Shown here in pieces: positions 14,672 through 28,892 of a stretch of DNA of 64,000 bases (its first letter is position 1; each line of letters opens with the position of its first letter). The notes beneath the pieces were generated by a model. It saw only the letters and a list, made by a program, of their open reading frames with translations, did not search any database and was not told the origin of the DNA. Made by a program: the position numbers and the translations under genes. Source of the stretch: Megamerina dolium (Eukaryota > Arthropoda > Insecta > Diptera > Megamerinidae); contig OY978529.1 in assembly GCA_963854835.1 (NCBI GenBank), positions 39,800,055 through 39,864,054 of the forward strand. Reading direction: 5' to 3'.

Positions 14672-17600
14672 TAATTTGAGTGGAAAAGTGATCATGGATG
14701 ATGAGTTGAGATGAGGATAAATTAAATGAAAAATGCGCTAGAATATTAAATATTGTATGTACTATAAAATGTAATAATGAATAATATGTAAGTATGTAAA
14801 TTTTTATATATATATATAGATAATTGTATATAAATATTTGAATATGCCATAAAGGAAAATATGTTTCCAAAAATGTATATACTACTTCAACGTTAGAATT
14901 TTTAAGTGTAAATGCTGTATATATTTACATTTGTGGTATAAAGTGTTTAATGAGAAGCATTTTAACATAATTTGAGTTTTTATACTATAGCTTAAAATAC
15001 ACTGAAAGAAATATATTGATTGATTATTAAATAACTACAAATTGAAGCGCCATGATTCCTAAGAACAAACTCGTACATATATAAGCTGTTGCAAAGAATA
15101 ATCTGAGAAATGAATGAAATGTAATACATACATATATACAATATATAATGAACCATAAGAAAATACACACAACAACAACAACAACAATAGACATTAGCAT
15201 TAATATACAAAAGGAGTACATTATAACTATATGCTATTATAGAGATGAGAAGTATGGAATTTAATCGATATAAAAATTATATGAGGTTGGTATATGTATG
15301 TACATTGGAGTGGCATTTGACTCTTTGTAGATTGGGGTAGGTATATAACTTAGTACAGCCGTCGATTTTTTTCAAAACTCTTAGTGAACATATTGAAATT
15401 GAAATTTAACGCCATGTGCTCAAGGTTTGCACTAAATATTCCTTCTTTTTTTTTTTTTTTGTTCTCCATATTACAATGAATAATAAGCGAATGAATAGTC
15501 AGAGCTCCTATATTTTAGAGACATGCAACAACATTTGAATACAAAGTTTTTAATTAAAAAAAAAAAATCCCTAAAAATTGTTAATACTTCAAATCTCTAA
15601 CTTTTTTTAAGTCAAGATATCGTATTTGACAGATTAACGTTTTGACGACCACTCTAATGTGCATATATGTATAAAATAATATACATGTATATTGCCTCAA
15701 ATAATTGCTGTAAATAAGAAACACTATAAATAAATATATATTTAAAAAAAAAATTACTTTTTAAGTAGTTATATAGTAAATAATACAATATTATATAGAA
15801 AATTCTCCAAAAGAAATGATTATACTAAAATACAAAAATAATACTATATTAAAAAATAGTAAAAAAAAAAAAAATTAGATAAATATGCATTTGCCCGAAA
15901 AACACAATAGAATATAAATAATTTAAATGATTTTTAATAATTTGTTCTCTTTTTTAGTGCAAAATTAACAAAATTAATTATAACATTAATGAAAATGAAG
16001 AAGTAGCAGATATATTTAAAAAAAAAACTATAATTTCCTTCCACTATTTCATATTGCGCGCGGTCAAAAATGTTTCCAAAATGTGTTTTATATTCTATTT
16101 TATCCAATGGAAGTTCGAAGAAATCGTTTCCAAGCGTAGCGAATAAAAAAATGTAAATGAGAATTATAGAATACGACTGCCAGTAAAGAATGAAAATAAA
16201 TTCTTAAAATAATTTCTTCGATGGAAAGCTAAAAATAGAATTAAGAACGTTACGTTTATTCTATGAGCATGACGAAGCATAGCTAAAAATAGAATAGAGT
16301 ATTGAATGAGCATTGCTTGTAGATTTGAGAGTATTGCTTATAAAATTGAGAGTATTGCATTTATTCTACAGCCTCCATAAGTCATTTTTAACAAAGCATA
16401 TTACTTTTTTGCGGCAGAATAGTAGTAAGAGTTCCTTAACCAAAATAACTTCCACTTGACCTCTACGAAGTGTAAACACTGGTAAATTGTTACTTGGGTG
16501 TTAATGTTCTTTTTTTTTTTTTTTTCTCTCAAATATTTTCAAATGGTATATTTTTAAGGTGTTGAATTAAAATTTATCTTAAAATTCATTTTTCAAACAT
16601 CTCCTCTAAGTATTAAAGTCTATTAAGCATTTTTTTGTTCTTTTATAAATTGTTGAAATTTGGAATAAGCACATTTTGATAGCAAAATCTTCAAATATTC
16701 TTCATTTTAATCTCACCGCTTGAAAGATAACAATTATCTGAGAGACATTTGAATTTTTATAATAATAGATTAGCCTTGAAACTAAGCATCTATTAGCTTG
16801 CACCAGTGGCGCAGCCAGAATTTTAGCAGCGTATGTATGAGAAAAAATTTTTTATGAGCAGGGGGGAACTATCTCCCTTATCCCTTATCCCCTGGGTACG
16901 CCACTGGGTCCCACGATGACTTTTGAATTAAGTAATAGCACATCCTATCACCACGAATATCATGAAAATGTTACTTATGTTTAAAAGTAATTTAAAATAG
17001 AAGTAAAAGTAAAATCAATAAAAATTTCTGTGACTAAAAATTCTCGTAGGGTCATTTTTACACAAATTTTCGTCATTAGCAATTCTCATATGGGCATTTT
17101 CTGAGTTGCAAAAGTGACAAAATCATTAAAAAATCTTATAAATCTTATAATCTTAGATTACATATGAAATAATATTTATAGACTATTATTCTGCAAATTT
17201 AAAATTCTATAAAATCGTTAATTTAACAAAATTATGACTCATCTCATGTTGAAATATTTGACGAAATTCTTTTGTTTCTCACTTGTGCTATTCTTCTTTG
17301 TTTTAACTATCACAGACAAACTCAAAGTTTGCAATAGGACTTTGCGAAATTATGTTACCATTTACTAACTTTCCTTACTCAAAAAAAAAAAAAAATTATA
17401 AAATAAAAGGACAATCGTGATACTAATTGTAGTGAAACATAGCATAACGTAAATAAATTCATAAAAATTACACTAACAAAAACAAAAATATTTATATATT
17501 GAAAATAAGATTTAAAAAAATTATTATAAATAGATATATTATGAGAATGCACTTAGAACGTATTTAGTTAAATTGGTATAAAAATGAATTTTAAAAAATT

Positions 17601-18390
17601 AAACTTTGAAAAAACAAAATGAAAAATGTCCAACAAAAAAATACAGATTCGTTTCGCAAGCAACAAAAACAGAAGAAAAAAAAACATTAACTTACATACT
17701 TACATATGCCACAGAAGAACTTCAATTCGAACTGATGCATTTATAGTGAAAATGTACGAGAACATGTACATCAGCAACAACTATTATTAATAAAAAACCA
17801 ATGGGAACCATAATTTTTTATTTTATATTAATATTTATTATCGTATATATGTATATGTTATATAGCTATGTACTAAAAATATAATGACTAAGAGAGATAT
17901 AATTGATTTTAATCATTATAATAAAAAAAATTGAACTTTTCTAGTGTTTTCATTTCTTGAAAATGAATGTCAACTTTTCTATGCATTTTCACTTTATTTC
18001 CTTCAATTTATTTTTTTATTTTTTTTTTTTCATTGCCATTTTATTCCATTTTGATTATGTGACTACATATTATGTTAAACGATAATGATATTATAGCAAA
18101 AAAGAAAGATAAACAAGGTTTATAATAATAGTAGTAGGTAATAATAATAATAACAACAGAATGTACACACAAATGATATATCAAATTACACGATAATAAA
18201 ATGAAATACGAATTTTTAAAATAAAAATATAACAAAATAATAATATGCAAAAAAAAAAAGTGTAAAAGTAAATAAAAATTGTAAATTTAAATGAGAGAAA
18301 CAAGCAAAGTAAAATAAAATTGAATGAAAAATTATCATGCATTGTATTTTATTATTGTACGTACCTACTTCTGAAACAGGACAACACTGA
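14672..18390. other. 3' flank of the LRR gene, AT-rich non-coding
   Basis: It probably begins with the 3' UTR. It has no further exon, many poly-A and poly-T runs, and (CAA)n near 15168-15185. A small inverted-repeat element at 16.8 kb is listed separately. Frames rich in I, Y, F and K here are compositional. Confidence 0.6.
16803..16907. mobile_element. small inverted-repeat element (MITE-like), ~105 bp
   Basis: Starts CCAGTGGCGCAGCC and ends GGGTACGCCACTGG, so the terminal 9 bp are perfect inverted repeats and the match continues imperfectly inward. Ends of the CAGTGGCG type are common in non-autonomous DNA transposons. The interior has no coding capacity. No clear target-site duplication is visible, so the superfamily is open. 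Confidence 0.6.
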
Positions 18391-18394
18391 AGGA

Positions 18395-18545
18395 CAAATT
18401 TTTTTTTACGTGGCCATAACAACCTGGTCTTTCCACCGGGTGTTAGGTCTTCCCCTTCTGCGTCGTCGTCCAGTGGGTTTCGAATAGAACACCTTCTTAC
18501 CTGGAGCGTGTTCTTCCATTCGCTCGACATGACCAAGCTGTGTGT
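18395..18545 (-). pseudogene. non-LTR retrotransposon family A, C-terminal fragment
   Basis: On the minus strand it reads LGHVERMEEHAPGKKVF and then RRRRGRPNTRWKDQ, matching the C-terminal part of the reverse transcriptase protein at 55.8-57.1 kb. An internal deletion then joins RWKDQ directly to the 3' end (the GTTATGGCCAC block). It is a heavily truncated copy of the same family. Confidence 0.85.
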
Positions 18546-19005
18546 ATATTTTCAAGGTATCTTAAAAGTATGCAACGTTGTAAGTAGTGAGTTCAAAAAC
18601 AAACAAAAGTTTTTATTTACAAATATTTATATTTAAAACAAGCGTTATTTATCCGAAAAGTAAGACCTTGAAACTCTATAGTTTAAGGAAACCATTTTTA
18701 GAATACTCAAAAAAAGTCACTCGGCTAACGATTCTTATGTCAGTGCAGACTGTGTCCAAATATACGCCTTCCATTATTGGTTAACATTTTCTTTTAATTT
18801 TAACATAAAACCAGAAAAGAACAAGACAAGTTTCAGGATTCAGTGCTGAAATGTAAATAACAGAATTCAACCCCATAAATTGTTATTCAAACATTCATAC
18901 TAATAAATTATATGACAACTAATATAATAAAAGAGATTACAGATAATCTCATTAAAAATATACTCGACCTACAAATGATATGAATCAATTTTTCCTTATT
19001 AATCA
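18546..19005. other. non-coding stretch, nothing recognised
   Basis: AT-rich sequence between a retrotransposon fragment and a tandem array. No exon, RNA or repeat was identified. Confidence 0.5.
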
Positions 19006-19009
19006 AATG

Positions 19010-19830
19010 GACCAGACGAAAAAAGGACGAAATCGGATAAAAACCACGCCTGCTTGTCATACATAATTATATTGTTTAATCGATTTTTTAACTCTTTTCG
19101 CACGCAAATATAAAATCATCAAGCTAAATCTTGGCACATATGATTATATTTACTAACTAAAACTTGCAATTGTAAATGGTCTAAATCGAATGAAATTTTT
19201 TACATTTTTCACACGAAAACATTAAGTTATCCAGTTGAAACTTCCTACACATAATTAAATTTACTGAAAAATGGTCATGTTTGAGAATGGACGGAATTGG
19301 ATAAAAACCACTTCTACCTCCCATACAAACTTATGCTTCCGTATGTAATTTTACACATTTCTCGAACAAAAATATTAACTTATTAAGCTAAAACTTGGTA
19401 TTTATAATAAAATTGGCTAATGAGTGAACATATTCAAAAAATGAGGGAATCGAATCAAAACTACTCCTACCTCACATACAATCTTAAGCTACCGTAAATA
19501 TTTTTACACACTTTACGCTCGAAAATATCAATTAATCAAAGTAAAACTATGCATATACAATTTCATTGGTTATTAAATGTTTCAGTTCAAAAATGAACAA
19601 AATCGAATTAAAATTAAGAGTACATCCCATACAAATTTATGCTTTCGTGGTTATTTTTACATAAATTTTGCAAGAACATATTAAGGCATCAACTTGAAAG
19701 TGATGTTGCATACCATTATATTTGATCGTAAGTTCATGAGTTTAAAAACATATGGAATTTGATCATTACCACTCCTATCTGTCATACAAATATTAATTAC
19801 TTCTAGGTCAATATATTTAGTCCATCTCTA
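19010..19830 (-). repeat. degenerate tandem array of the 153-bp family, about 5 units
   Basis: Blocks like CCTACCTCCCATACAAACTTATGC recur near 19058, 19321, 19473, 19627 and 19782 (about 153 bp apart; the first gap is 263). They are preceded by cggataaaaacca blocks, as in the 37-kb array and in the opposite orientation to the 8-kb array. Confidence 0.75.
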
Positions 19831-22400
19831 GTCCGATTTTTAGACATTCAGTTTAACACGGCTTATCAAGATTTTCGCAATATTCTATGTAAATAAAAAA
19901 AAATTGTATTACTTTTCATTAAACTACTCTTTTAATACTACTTTTTTAATATAAGCGCTTGTATTGCAGACTTTGCTACGGAAAAAGGTGAATCGGTGGC
20001 ATTGTATTAGTGGAAGAGCACTTTCCATTATTTACTTCCACTGGCTCTGAATATGGATCTAGTAGACATACAAATGTCTCGGGAAATTTTGGAGTGTCCT
20101 AATACATACAAAATTTTCAATATGTATAACAACTTTTTGCCATAATTGCGGGTATAATTCACAGGTTATTCCGGATTTCTAAACACTTCTATGGAGACAT
20201 GCCGCAGAAATCACAGAAGAATTCTACACACAATATCAATGCACTAAGCACAGAACTAGACCACTGACTAATAAGAAAACTGAATCGGTCGGTACTTCTA
20301 CCCACAAGAACATTGTAACTTCGGCTATTCTGATAAATGTTGCACAATAAAAAATAAATTACAATAAATTAAGCAAAATTTTGAAAAGAAATTTGTAAGA
20401 CTTGTAAGACGAAATAAAAATTTTACTATCAAAATGGAGTCACTTTTCAACAATTTTAATTCCATTTACACATTACTCGTATATGGTATAGTGAATAAAA
20501 AATATCAAATAAGAACATGTACTCATATATTTCACAAACATTTTGAAAATATGAAAAACTAGTTTGATCCCAGCTGCCTTCACTCAGAAAATTCGATCGA
20601 CAAATTCATTCAGCACTTCCTGTGCTGTTCTTATGCAAATAGCCAAACATATATGAAATAGTAGTACGAATATCCTTGAAGGAAATATATGCACACACAC
20701 ACACACACATACTTATATAGAAACCTTATGAATATGTAACCAACAACAACATAAAATCTACCCACAATATATTTTTTTTTTTCTTACACACATACCAGTT
20801 TGGTTTCTTTCTGTTTCATCATCTTGTTGTAAGTAGGTACTCAAAAAGAATAAAAGAAAAGAAAAGAATAAAAGCAAAAGAACAAAAAGAAAAACTGAAT
20901 TTTTACGGGAACAAAAACAAAAGAGGGCAAAAGTTTTTATACATGCAAAAATTGTATGCCATGCCATTACAATTTGTATGTGGCAAACATAAAGTAGCAA
21001 TAACAGTCAACCAAACATGTGTCCTTCGCTTGTGCATTTCCTCTGAAAAGTAGTTTACCATTTCATATGTACATATGTACAATTTGTATTTACGCCTTAG
21101 TATATGCTATTCTTTATTGAAGGAACCACCATTACAAAAATTAAAAAATTACTTTGTTGTATTTTATACTGTTACTTTTTGTTTTTCTTTTTTTTTTTGC
21201 GACTCATTTTCATTCTGTGCCTCTTTGCTTAACCATCACCAAGAACACAATAATGACTACTATAATCAGAACAACAAGGTAGTTGGTAGCATTAGTGGGA
21301 AATAAAGTGTCAATATTGTTGTACTCGTTGTATGTACATTATAAATGCTTTCAAGTTTGTATGTTTATATGTATGTGGGTATGCATTTTAGTGGCAATGT
21401 AAATGTAGCACGTGATGAGCACCTTGAACTTCTTTGTTGATACTTGGGTACTTTGTTATATACAAAAAAACAACATCCCCACACACACACTGATTAAGGA
21501 CATTTTTTAAAGCATTCTTTTAGGTGTAGTATATAGAAAAAAAGAACATATTTTTCCGTTTTGGGAATTACCTAAAAATAACAAGAAGACTCTGAGCAAC
21601 GAAGCACATCAACCACATGGATATATACAAGTAACATCGTCATGTGACAATGACAAAAAATATACCTATATTTTAAAAGGTCACCACCACCACCATCACC
21701 ACGGTCATTCTCATCACAAGAGTAGCGCAAATGAAACTTGCTCTTGTGCTGTGTTATGCTCTATTTTAGTTCTATGTTGCCATACGAAATACTATATAAC
21801 AAATAAAAATCATGTTATACTTTATACTATTGCATACTTTTGGGAATGAAATAATATTTTGTAAGTTTGCGGTTGTTCCTTTCTATGCGGCTTCATTTCG
21901 TTTTGTATTTTTGCGTATATTTACAATTTTTTTTTTTTTTTTTGTTTTCACTTCTGGTTGTGTTTGTTTTTTCTTTTGTGCTCATTCATTATAGGCACTA
22001 TTTGTACGTAGGTACTATTTTTTGAGGTTTCAGTCAGTCATAAGTAAATATTAAATAAACAGCAAAGAAGATGAGAACACATTGTAGACATCATGTGGTA
22101 GTGGCTATATTTTATTCTAATATTGTACTTAAATATGTTTTTGTATATTGTTTGTGGGTTTTTTAATGTGACAACCTTGAATTACATAGCACATTTTTAG
22201 GCGTTCATTTGAATTCTATGAGCACAAGACGAAATGGAATTTATAATATAAAAATATTGTATGATATGTGAAGTTGCAATATATTTAAGAATTTTAAATT
22301 TAAAATTTTATAGAGTAAACATTTTTAATAAAGAATTAAGAAGAATTAATGACACCCCGGTTAAAGTTTTCATTGCTCTAAGCACAATGTCTTGTCTTTC
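19831..22400. other. AT-rich non-coding stretch
   Basis: No exon recognised. It contains (CA)n near 20693-20708, long A/G runs near 20850-20900, a (CAC)-rich run at about 21682-21702 and a poly-T run at 21930-21945. Confidence 0.5.
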
Positions 22401-22900
22401 TAAGGTGCGACAGAACATAACTTTTGTACGGGACACCTCTTAAAGAGTGCAGATAAGTGGTAATTATGTTTGTATAAAATATGGTGATAGAAGAAATATT
22501 GGGTCATAGATTTTATCATTCTATGGGCGATCCCTGAGCAATTATGATATTATTTGCCACTTTCAGATGGTAGTAAGTAAAGATAGAGCGTAAGTATATT
22601 TAGAAAAAATATTGATTTGTAAAAAATAATGAGGGTTGATCACATATTTTAACCTAATAGAGGCACTCTGCACGAGGTAGATGCGAAATGATATAAATTT
22701 TGTACGGGAGCGTCCCTATGGAGTGGAGATAAGAAGATAAGTGGTAAGTGTATTTGGATAAAATGTTGGAACAGAAGAAATATTGAGGGTTGATCATACA
22801 TTTGATGACTATATGGGCAATCCCTGGACAAATATTATATTAATTTGTTGATTTTTGAATTTATTTTGTACGGAAGCCTCCCTAAGAGGCAAAGGGAGAG
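22400..22900 (+). repeat. degenerate array of the ~158-bp family, 3-4 units
   Basis: TTTTGTACGGGA-type blocks followed by (c)ccctaaggagtggagataag recur near 22424, 22697 and 22863. Between them are the GGTTGATCACATATTTTA and GGCAATCCCTGGACAA blocks seen again at 31, 51-53 and 55-57 kb. Confidence 0.75.
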
Positions 22901-23950
22901 AGTAAGACTTTTTAAATATTTGAATGAATCTCTCAACTGTCATATTTTTATTAATTTTGGTATTTTTTGTTTGATGTTTGAGATGAGTGAAATGCGACTT
23001 GAACAAGGTAAACAAACTAAATCAAAGATCAAAAACGCTTAAGAGAAAATATAATATTTTAGCATCTTGTAAAAAATTCTATAAATTCATAAGCTTCAAT
23101 TAGATTTTCCTACTTTTCCTAGTAAAGATATTTCGAATTAATTGGAATTAAATTCTTAAAAATTCTTAACATTTTTTTTTTTAATTTAAGCTAAATACAT
23201 TAAATTCGTAAAATTCTACACATATAAACTTTCCATGTCTAAATGCACGAATACTTAATACTCTAGCAAATAGCAAATGACTTGCCAACGATGATGGAAA
23301 CTAAACCCCAGCGGTGATTTCAGAGAGAGAGAGAGAGAGACAACGTGTGCCAAAGATTGCGTGTGAATTTGATAATTACTTTATGTACCAGACAGTAGAC
23401 ATGCAATACGAGTATATGAAAGTGCACATAAAACTGATTGAAAATAGCACATATGCTTGCACAGATGATGCAAAAATTAAAAAAAAAATAGACCATGGAA
23501 AAAATATTTCTAACAAAAAGTTGTAACAGCAGTGTCAGGTGGCAGTTTAGTATCAGTTAACAGCGGCTGAGCCAACTAATGAAAATATAAAGCTGATTAC
23601 ATACACCTAAATGTCCGCGCACTTATGGTTTGAACTACCTCGTGATGACGGCGTAAGAATCAGAGTATAAAGCAAAAAATGGAAAGAAATTGTAATAAAA
23701 AAATAATAAGAAGGATCAACAAGAATAACAAAAATGCATGCAACATAAGAGTCACATAGAGCATTAGTTAAGCAACATGACGCATACACGTGTCTTCTAT
23801 TGTAGCGCACACTGTAGCAGCGATGGCAACGCGGCTATGTGTTACGTAGTGAGCTAGAAAGCAAGCATATTCCCAGTCTAAAGACGAACTCATACCAAGA
23901 TGATGCCAAGTTTGCGGAGAAATTCGCTGACCCCAACAAATGACCTCAAC

Positions 23951-23982
<32 letters not shown>

Positions 23983-24715
23983 ACATACTGATACATTCAC
24001 ATGTTACTCGTATATTCTAAGTCTGGTTGTAAAGAGTGATGGTACTCAACTGCAGTAACATTGAGCAGTCGCAAGTATGTGTATGTTTTTGTTTTGGATA
24101 GCCCACAAAATGCACCGCATGCGACATTTCAAGTGGCGGCAGTACACATGTATGCATACATACGAGTACATTCAAGCAATTGTTTCAACAAGCACACTCA
24201 AGGGTAATACAACATTTAACCTAACTTCGAGTATGTGAATGAGTGGGATCTTTGTTGTACAAAATAGCGCATATTTGGTTAGTCGCTTTTTTGTTGAGTC
24301 TCTCTCGTCGCTGCTATTATTTTTCAGTAAATGTACTTTATATGTGCATGTGTGCTGATATACTCCTTTCTACATGTTACTCTTAATTTAGTTTGGTCGA
24401 ATTATAATCGTTTTTGCAACCGCTATTGTATTTGCCGAGTTTATCATAAAGAAGGCTAAACAATGTATATGTTCTATCAATGGAGTTCTAATTTGTTCTT
24501 TATCTAAATTGCATGGTACTGGACTAGTGCCATTATATGTGATACGACTTTAACGATGTGTTAGTTAAGAAAAAGGTTTTAATTTGAATACAATTTTCAT
24601 AGAATTTCTAGACACAAGAAAAATAAGTTCAGAGCAATTTTTCAACTTTTGTAAAGTTTAGCTTCGACCATTCCGAAACGTAGAAACTTAATATTACGAC
24701 AAATAGTCTGATTTC
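22901..24715. other. non-coding stretch with (GA)n and (CTG)n microsatellites
   Basis: (GA)n at about 23322-23341 and (CTG)n at 23955-23982, which makes a serine or leucine run in translation. No gene-like exon was found. Confidence 0.55.
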
Positions 24716-24719
24716 GTAC

Positions 24720-26010
24720 TAGAGGTAGGTGTGGTTAGCAAATATAGTCGTATGTGCCAAATTTCAGATTGACAGCGTTATATTTTCGTGCGAATAATGT
24801 GAAAACGCACTTACGGAAGCAGAAGGTTGTATGAGAGATAGGCGTAATTTGTATATGATTCATTAAATTTTTTTTATTTTTTATTAATTGAAAAATATAA
24901 TCGTATGGAACAAGTTTCAGTATTATTCCCTAATAGTTTCACGCACAAAGTATGAAAAACCACGTTCAAAAATATTCTTTTATATTGGAGGTAGGCGTGG
25001 TTTTCATCCATATTACAGCCTTTTGCGAATATAATTATTTTAGCATACGAATTTTTTTATATACCAAATTTTAACTCAATAACTTCATACTTTCGAGCTT
25101 AAAGTCAAAAATCATGCGTTCAGAACAAACTTTTGTATGGGAGGTAGGCGTATTTTTGATTCAATTTTCCATAATTTCAAACTGGTCAATTTTTTAGTAG
25201 AGAAAGTCATAAGTACCAAGTTTAAGCTCGAGATCTACATATTTTTGAGTGCAAAGTATGAAAAAACACATTCAAAAACATACTTTTGTATGGGAGGTAG
25301 GCATAGTTTCTATTCAATTACGGTCTTTTGCGATTATACTTATTCCAGTATGAGACTAACTATATAAATCCAATTTTTATTTGAAAGATTTAAATTTTTT
25401 TAACATAAATTGAGAAAACATACATTTAAAAGCATATTTTTACTCAGAAGGTATGCTTGGTTTTTATCCGATTACTCCCATTTTCGAGCATGTACATTCG
25501 TTAGTGAATAAATTTGTAAGTACCGATTTTCAGCTTAATAACTTACCTTTTCCTCAAACAAAAGGTGAAATCATATATACGGCATCATACTTTTGTATGA
25601 AAGGTAGCCGTAGTTTTATACCGATTTCCGTTATTATTGCACTTGTTCATTGTTTGATAAATATAATTTCATATACAGAGCTTCAGCTTGATAACTTTAA
25701 ATTTTCATATAAAAAATTTCAAAAAATGCGTTGAAAAGCATACTTTTGTATGGGAGGTAGGTGTAGTTCTCAGCCAATTTCGCTTATTTTTCAATTTATA
25801 TACTTTTTTGTTAAATCTAACTATATATACCAGATTTCAGCTTAATAACCCTATATTTTCGATCAATAAACACATGCGAAAGCATACTTTTGTATGCGAA
25901 GTACATGTGGTCTTCATTAGGGGTTACCCCAATTTGCAATTATTTATAATTCAGGTATCAGACTATCCTCATATATGAAATTTTAGTTCCATAGCTTTAT
26001 ATTTTAGCTG
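24720..26010 (+). repeat. degenerate tandem array of the 153-bp family, about 8 units
   Basis: TTTTGTATGGGAGGTAGGCG-like blocks occur near 24829, 24981, 25133, 25287, 25441, 25593, 25747 and 25890, that is 152-154 bp apart. The units have the same internal order as the 7.9-9.4 kb array and the same orientation. The upstream GTGGTTTTCATCC block is well kept near 25000. Confidence 0.9.
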
Positions 26011-27875
26011 CTAAGGAACTTATACTATGTTTTGTTAGTCTTTAAAAAAATATATATAAATATGTATAAATAAATAAAATATTCTCAATAAAGTCTACAT
26101 AGAGTACTAAAGCTTTTTCAAATAACTATGCTATGTACTGGATTTATTCGAATTTCTGTAATATCATACGAGAGTAACTACATATAAATTTAAATTTGGA
26201 ATATAGTAAATTCCAAAACGGAAAAAATATATAAATCATTTTTAGTAAATATTCCATATCGTTTTTATTTCGTTTTGTTGTTGTTGTTGTTTTTTTTTTT
26301 TTTTTTGCGGAAATTCAAAATTAAAATAATATTTGCATTGCAAAATTCTTCTAACGACGCCTAAAGCTATGCTATGTTTTTGAAAATATACTGTATAACA
26401 TCGTATACAGTATGAATATACTATATGTTCAGAAAGCATAAATATATAGGAACGTATTTTCACATTGGCTGTTACATTCCTTAACAAACACAACAACAAC
26501 AACAACAACGAAACCTACACTAACAGCAATAATTGTAAAAACCCAAATGAAACGTACGAGTGAACAGCAGCAGCAGCAGCAGACAACTAACGAAGTACTT
26601 TCGTTTAACGAAGTTATGGGTTTATGTGTATACATTCATACATATATAAATAGAGCTAAGTGCACCGGCAGCGTCATACATACAACACATACTTACACGT
26701 ACTTCATGCAATCGAACGAACAACTAGTCAGACAAACAGACAAATACATAGTAGACGGGGAGAAATATCAAACAAACAGCAATGGTACTACTATGTACTT
26801 CTCCTATATATAGGCAATGTAGCAGCAATACTGACTTTATATGTATTCATATGGACACAGTCAAAACGTAGTTATTGTACATACTTATCCACATACATAC
26901 ACTGCACTCGTACTCTGTATCAAAAGCAAACAAAAATTAAGTGAAAAACATAGCCACCGAAATGCTAAATCTATAGGCAAGTCCTGTAGACAAACGATGA
27001 TTTAATTGTGGGTTTATATCCACAAAATGAGATTTTCATATTTCGAATATGACCGTATACATCTAATCGGTTATGGTGTGCTATGGCAGATGATCAGTGC
27101 ATCAGTGAACATGACTATGACTATGGGAACTAATTCAGTCGGACTTGAGGTATATGTTGTGAAAACACAATCAAAGCTTCAATGAATATCAGACAGTAAA
27201 ATGTTGCCATGAAAACTGTTCTGAACAACTTTGTAACAATTGTCAGAAAATTAGTGTCACAAAAGTTCCTTCACTCAAAATTCACTAATATGAAGATGCA
27301 CTTTCTAATACTATCTCCAATAATTCCCTACTAGAATAATAGAAGCGAAGATCACTTAATGTTCATCTTATTTATAAGCTTGACTTGCCTTAATTGTCCT
27401 TACCTAGTCCAACTGCAGACTAGTCAAATTCTAATTCAAATTCAGAAAAAACCTTCTACCAGGGTAATACGTAAACCAAAACAAAACAACATAGTACATT
27501 CATACAAATGTACATAGATATGAAATATATGATAGTGAAAAGTTTTAAAACATGTTAAAAAGGTAAGCAATGAGCGTAAATGATTGTCGGGTATTTCTCA
27601 TAACTTTACCCATGAAGTATAGTAGCATACATACGAGTGTATTTGTGCTTTGTATATTTGTAAGTATACATAGAGGTACAGCATATACACGGTGGGTCAG
27701 CCTTTTGTTGCACTACGAAAACCGTACCTTTATTTGTGTACATTTAGAAGAAGAGTTCTTAGACATAGACAAATACCACTAACTTTGGGTTCAAGTTGTT
27801 ATGAAGTAGTATCGATTTGATATTATCATTGTAAATATGCTAATTATGGATCAACGATGGATCAATTTTACGTTC
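26011..27875. other. non-coding stretch with CAA/CAG microsatellites
   Basis: (GTT)n near 26276-26290, (CAA)n near 26489-26509 and (CAG)n near 26565-26582. No exon recognised. Confidence 0.5.
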
Positions 27876-27879
27876 ACTC

Positions 27880-28760
27880 TTATAACTAAAACTAATTTTA
27901 TCGAATACAGAATAATACTGTCCATACGGAAAAACATATCGCTGCTGTAGAAATGAGTATGGCTGAGGATCCAAATTAGTCGATTTTATGCCTTTCTTAA
28001 CAACTCGTCCACTGATCGTCCCCTATAGTGGAATTTTTGAGCAGGATCTTATTCTACATTGAAATAATATGGAACTAGTGACGGAATTAAAACCACTGGA
28101 CCAATACTTGCATCGTACATTCCATGAATATGCTGCAAATCAATCGAGCAATTGGAGTCGAGTAGACGAGGGTCATTTCTGATTTAAAGTGTATATAAAT
28201 AATCAAAATTGTCATATTTCTTATAAAGCCAAACCTCGCGAACCTTTTGAGACCTAATTTCATCGCGAAAATGTCAATATTTCACATGGTTTGCATATTG
28301 AAAATCAATTGGTATTTTAATCGGATTTTTGCTGTGAAATCATCTTTGGCAATGAGCTTCATTTCTGTTTTAATGTATAGGGAAATACATAAAATTGTCA
28401 TAGTTAGAGTAAGAATAATTCACACAAGAATCTCGCGACTCTATTACATTCCACAAAAACCACGATTTTTTCAGTATTTGGCATGCCGAAGGCATTGTAG
28501 ATGGATACCTTTTTTTCTAAATTGAGAAAAAATCATCTCCACCGTCAATGATAAATGCTATAGGCTAATGGTTGATGACTTTTTGGCATCACACTTCAAT
28601 ATCAATCGTCTAAATACTCAATAATCCCCAAATAGATGGTTCAACAAAGCCATGTAGTTTTAAAATTATCACTTTATTGCTAATGAATTTTTCATTTGGT
28701 GAACGCCTCAAACTCAAAAAATTAGCCTATCAATTGGACTACTTTTTGTGTAGATATGTT
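27880..28760 (+). pseudogene. decayed Tc1/mariner-superfamily transposase
   Basis: On the + strand, split over frames and broken by many stops, the translated blocks follow the order of a widespread insect transposase. TVHTEKHIAAVEMSMAEDPN lies near 27916-27975 and ELKPLDQYLHRTFHEYAA near 28086-28140. VDEGHF (catalytic region), INNQNCHI, a HRENVNI block and DKCYRLMVDDFLASHFNI follow near 28550-28600, then RWFNKAM. The domain order is convincing, but the copy is far beyond function. Identification is by remembered family consensus, not alignment. Confidence 0.6.
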
Positions 28761-28892
28761 GATAAACATATGTTTATAAACAAATTACGATTTGCCCTCT
28801 TCAAAATACATATAAGGTCTAGTAAAAATAATCCATTATTTTGAAGGCATTAAATTGATGGTTTTATTTAGCATAGTTAGAATTAGTTAGAT

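Noticed and set aside
19960..20340. Possible small exon after a TTGCAG acceptor-like site near 19970
   Set aside because: The frame closes after about 30 codons with no conserved motif, and no donor with matching phase was evident.
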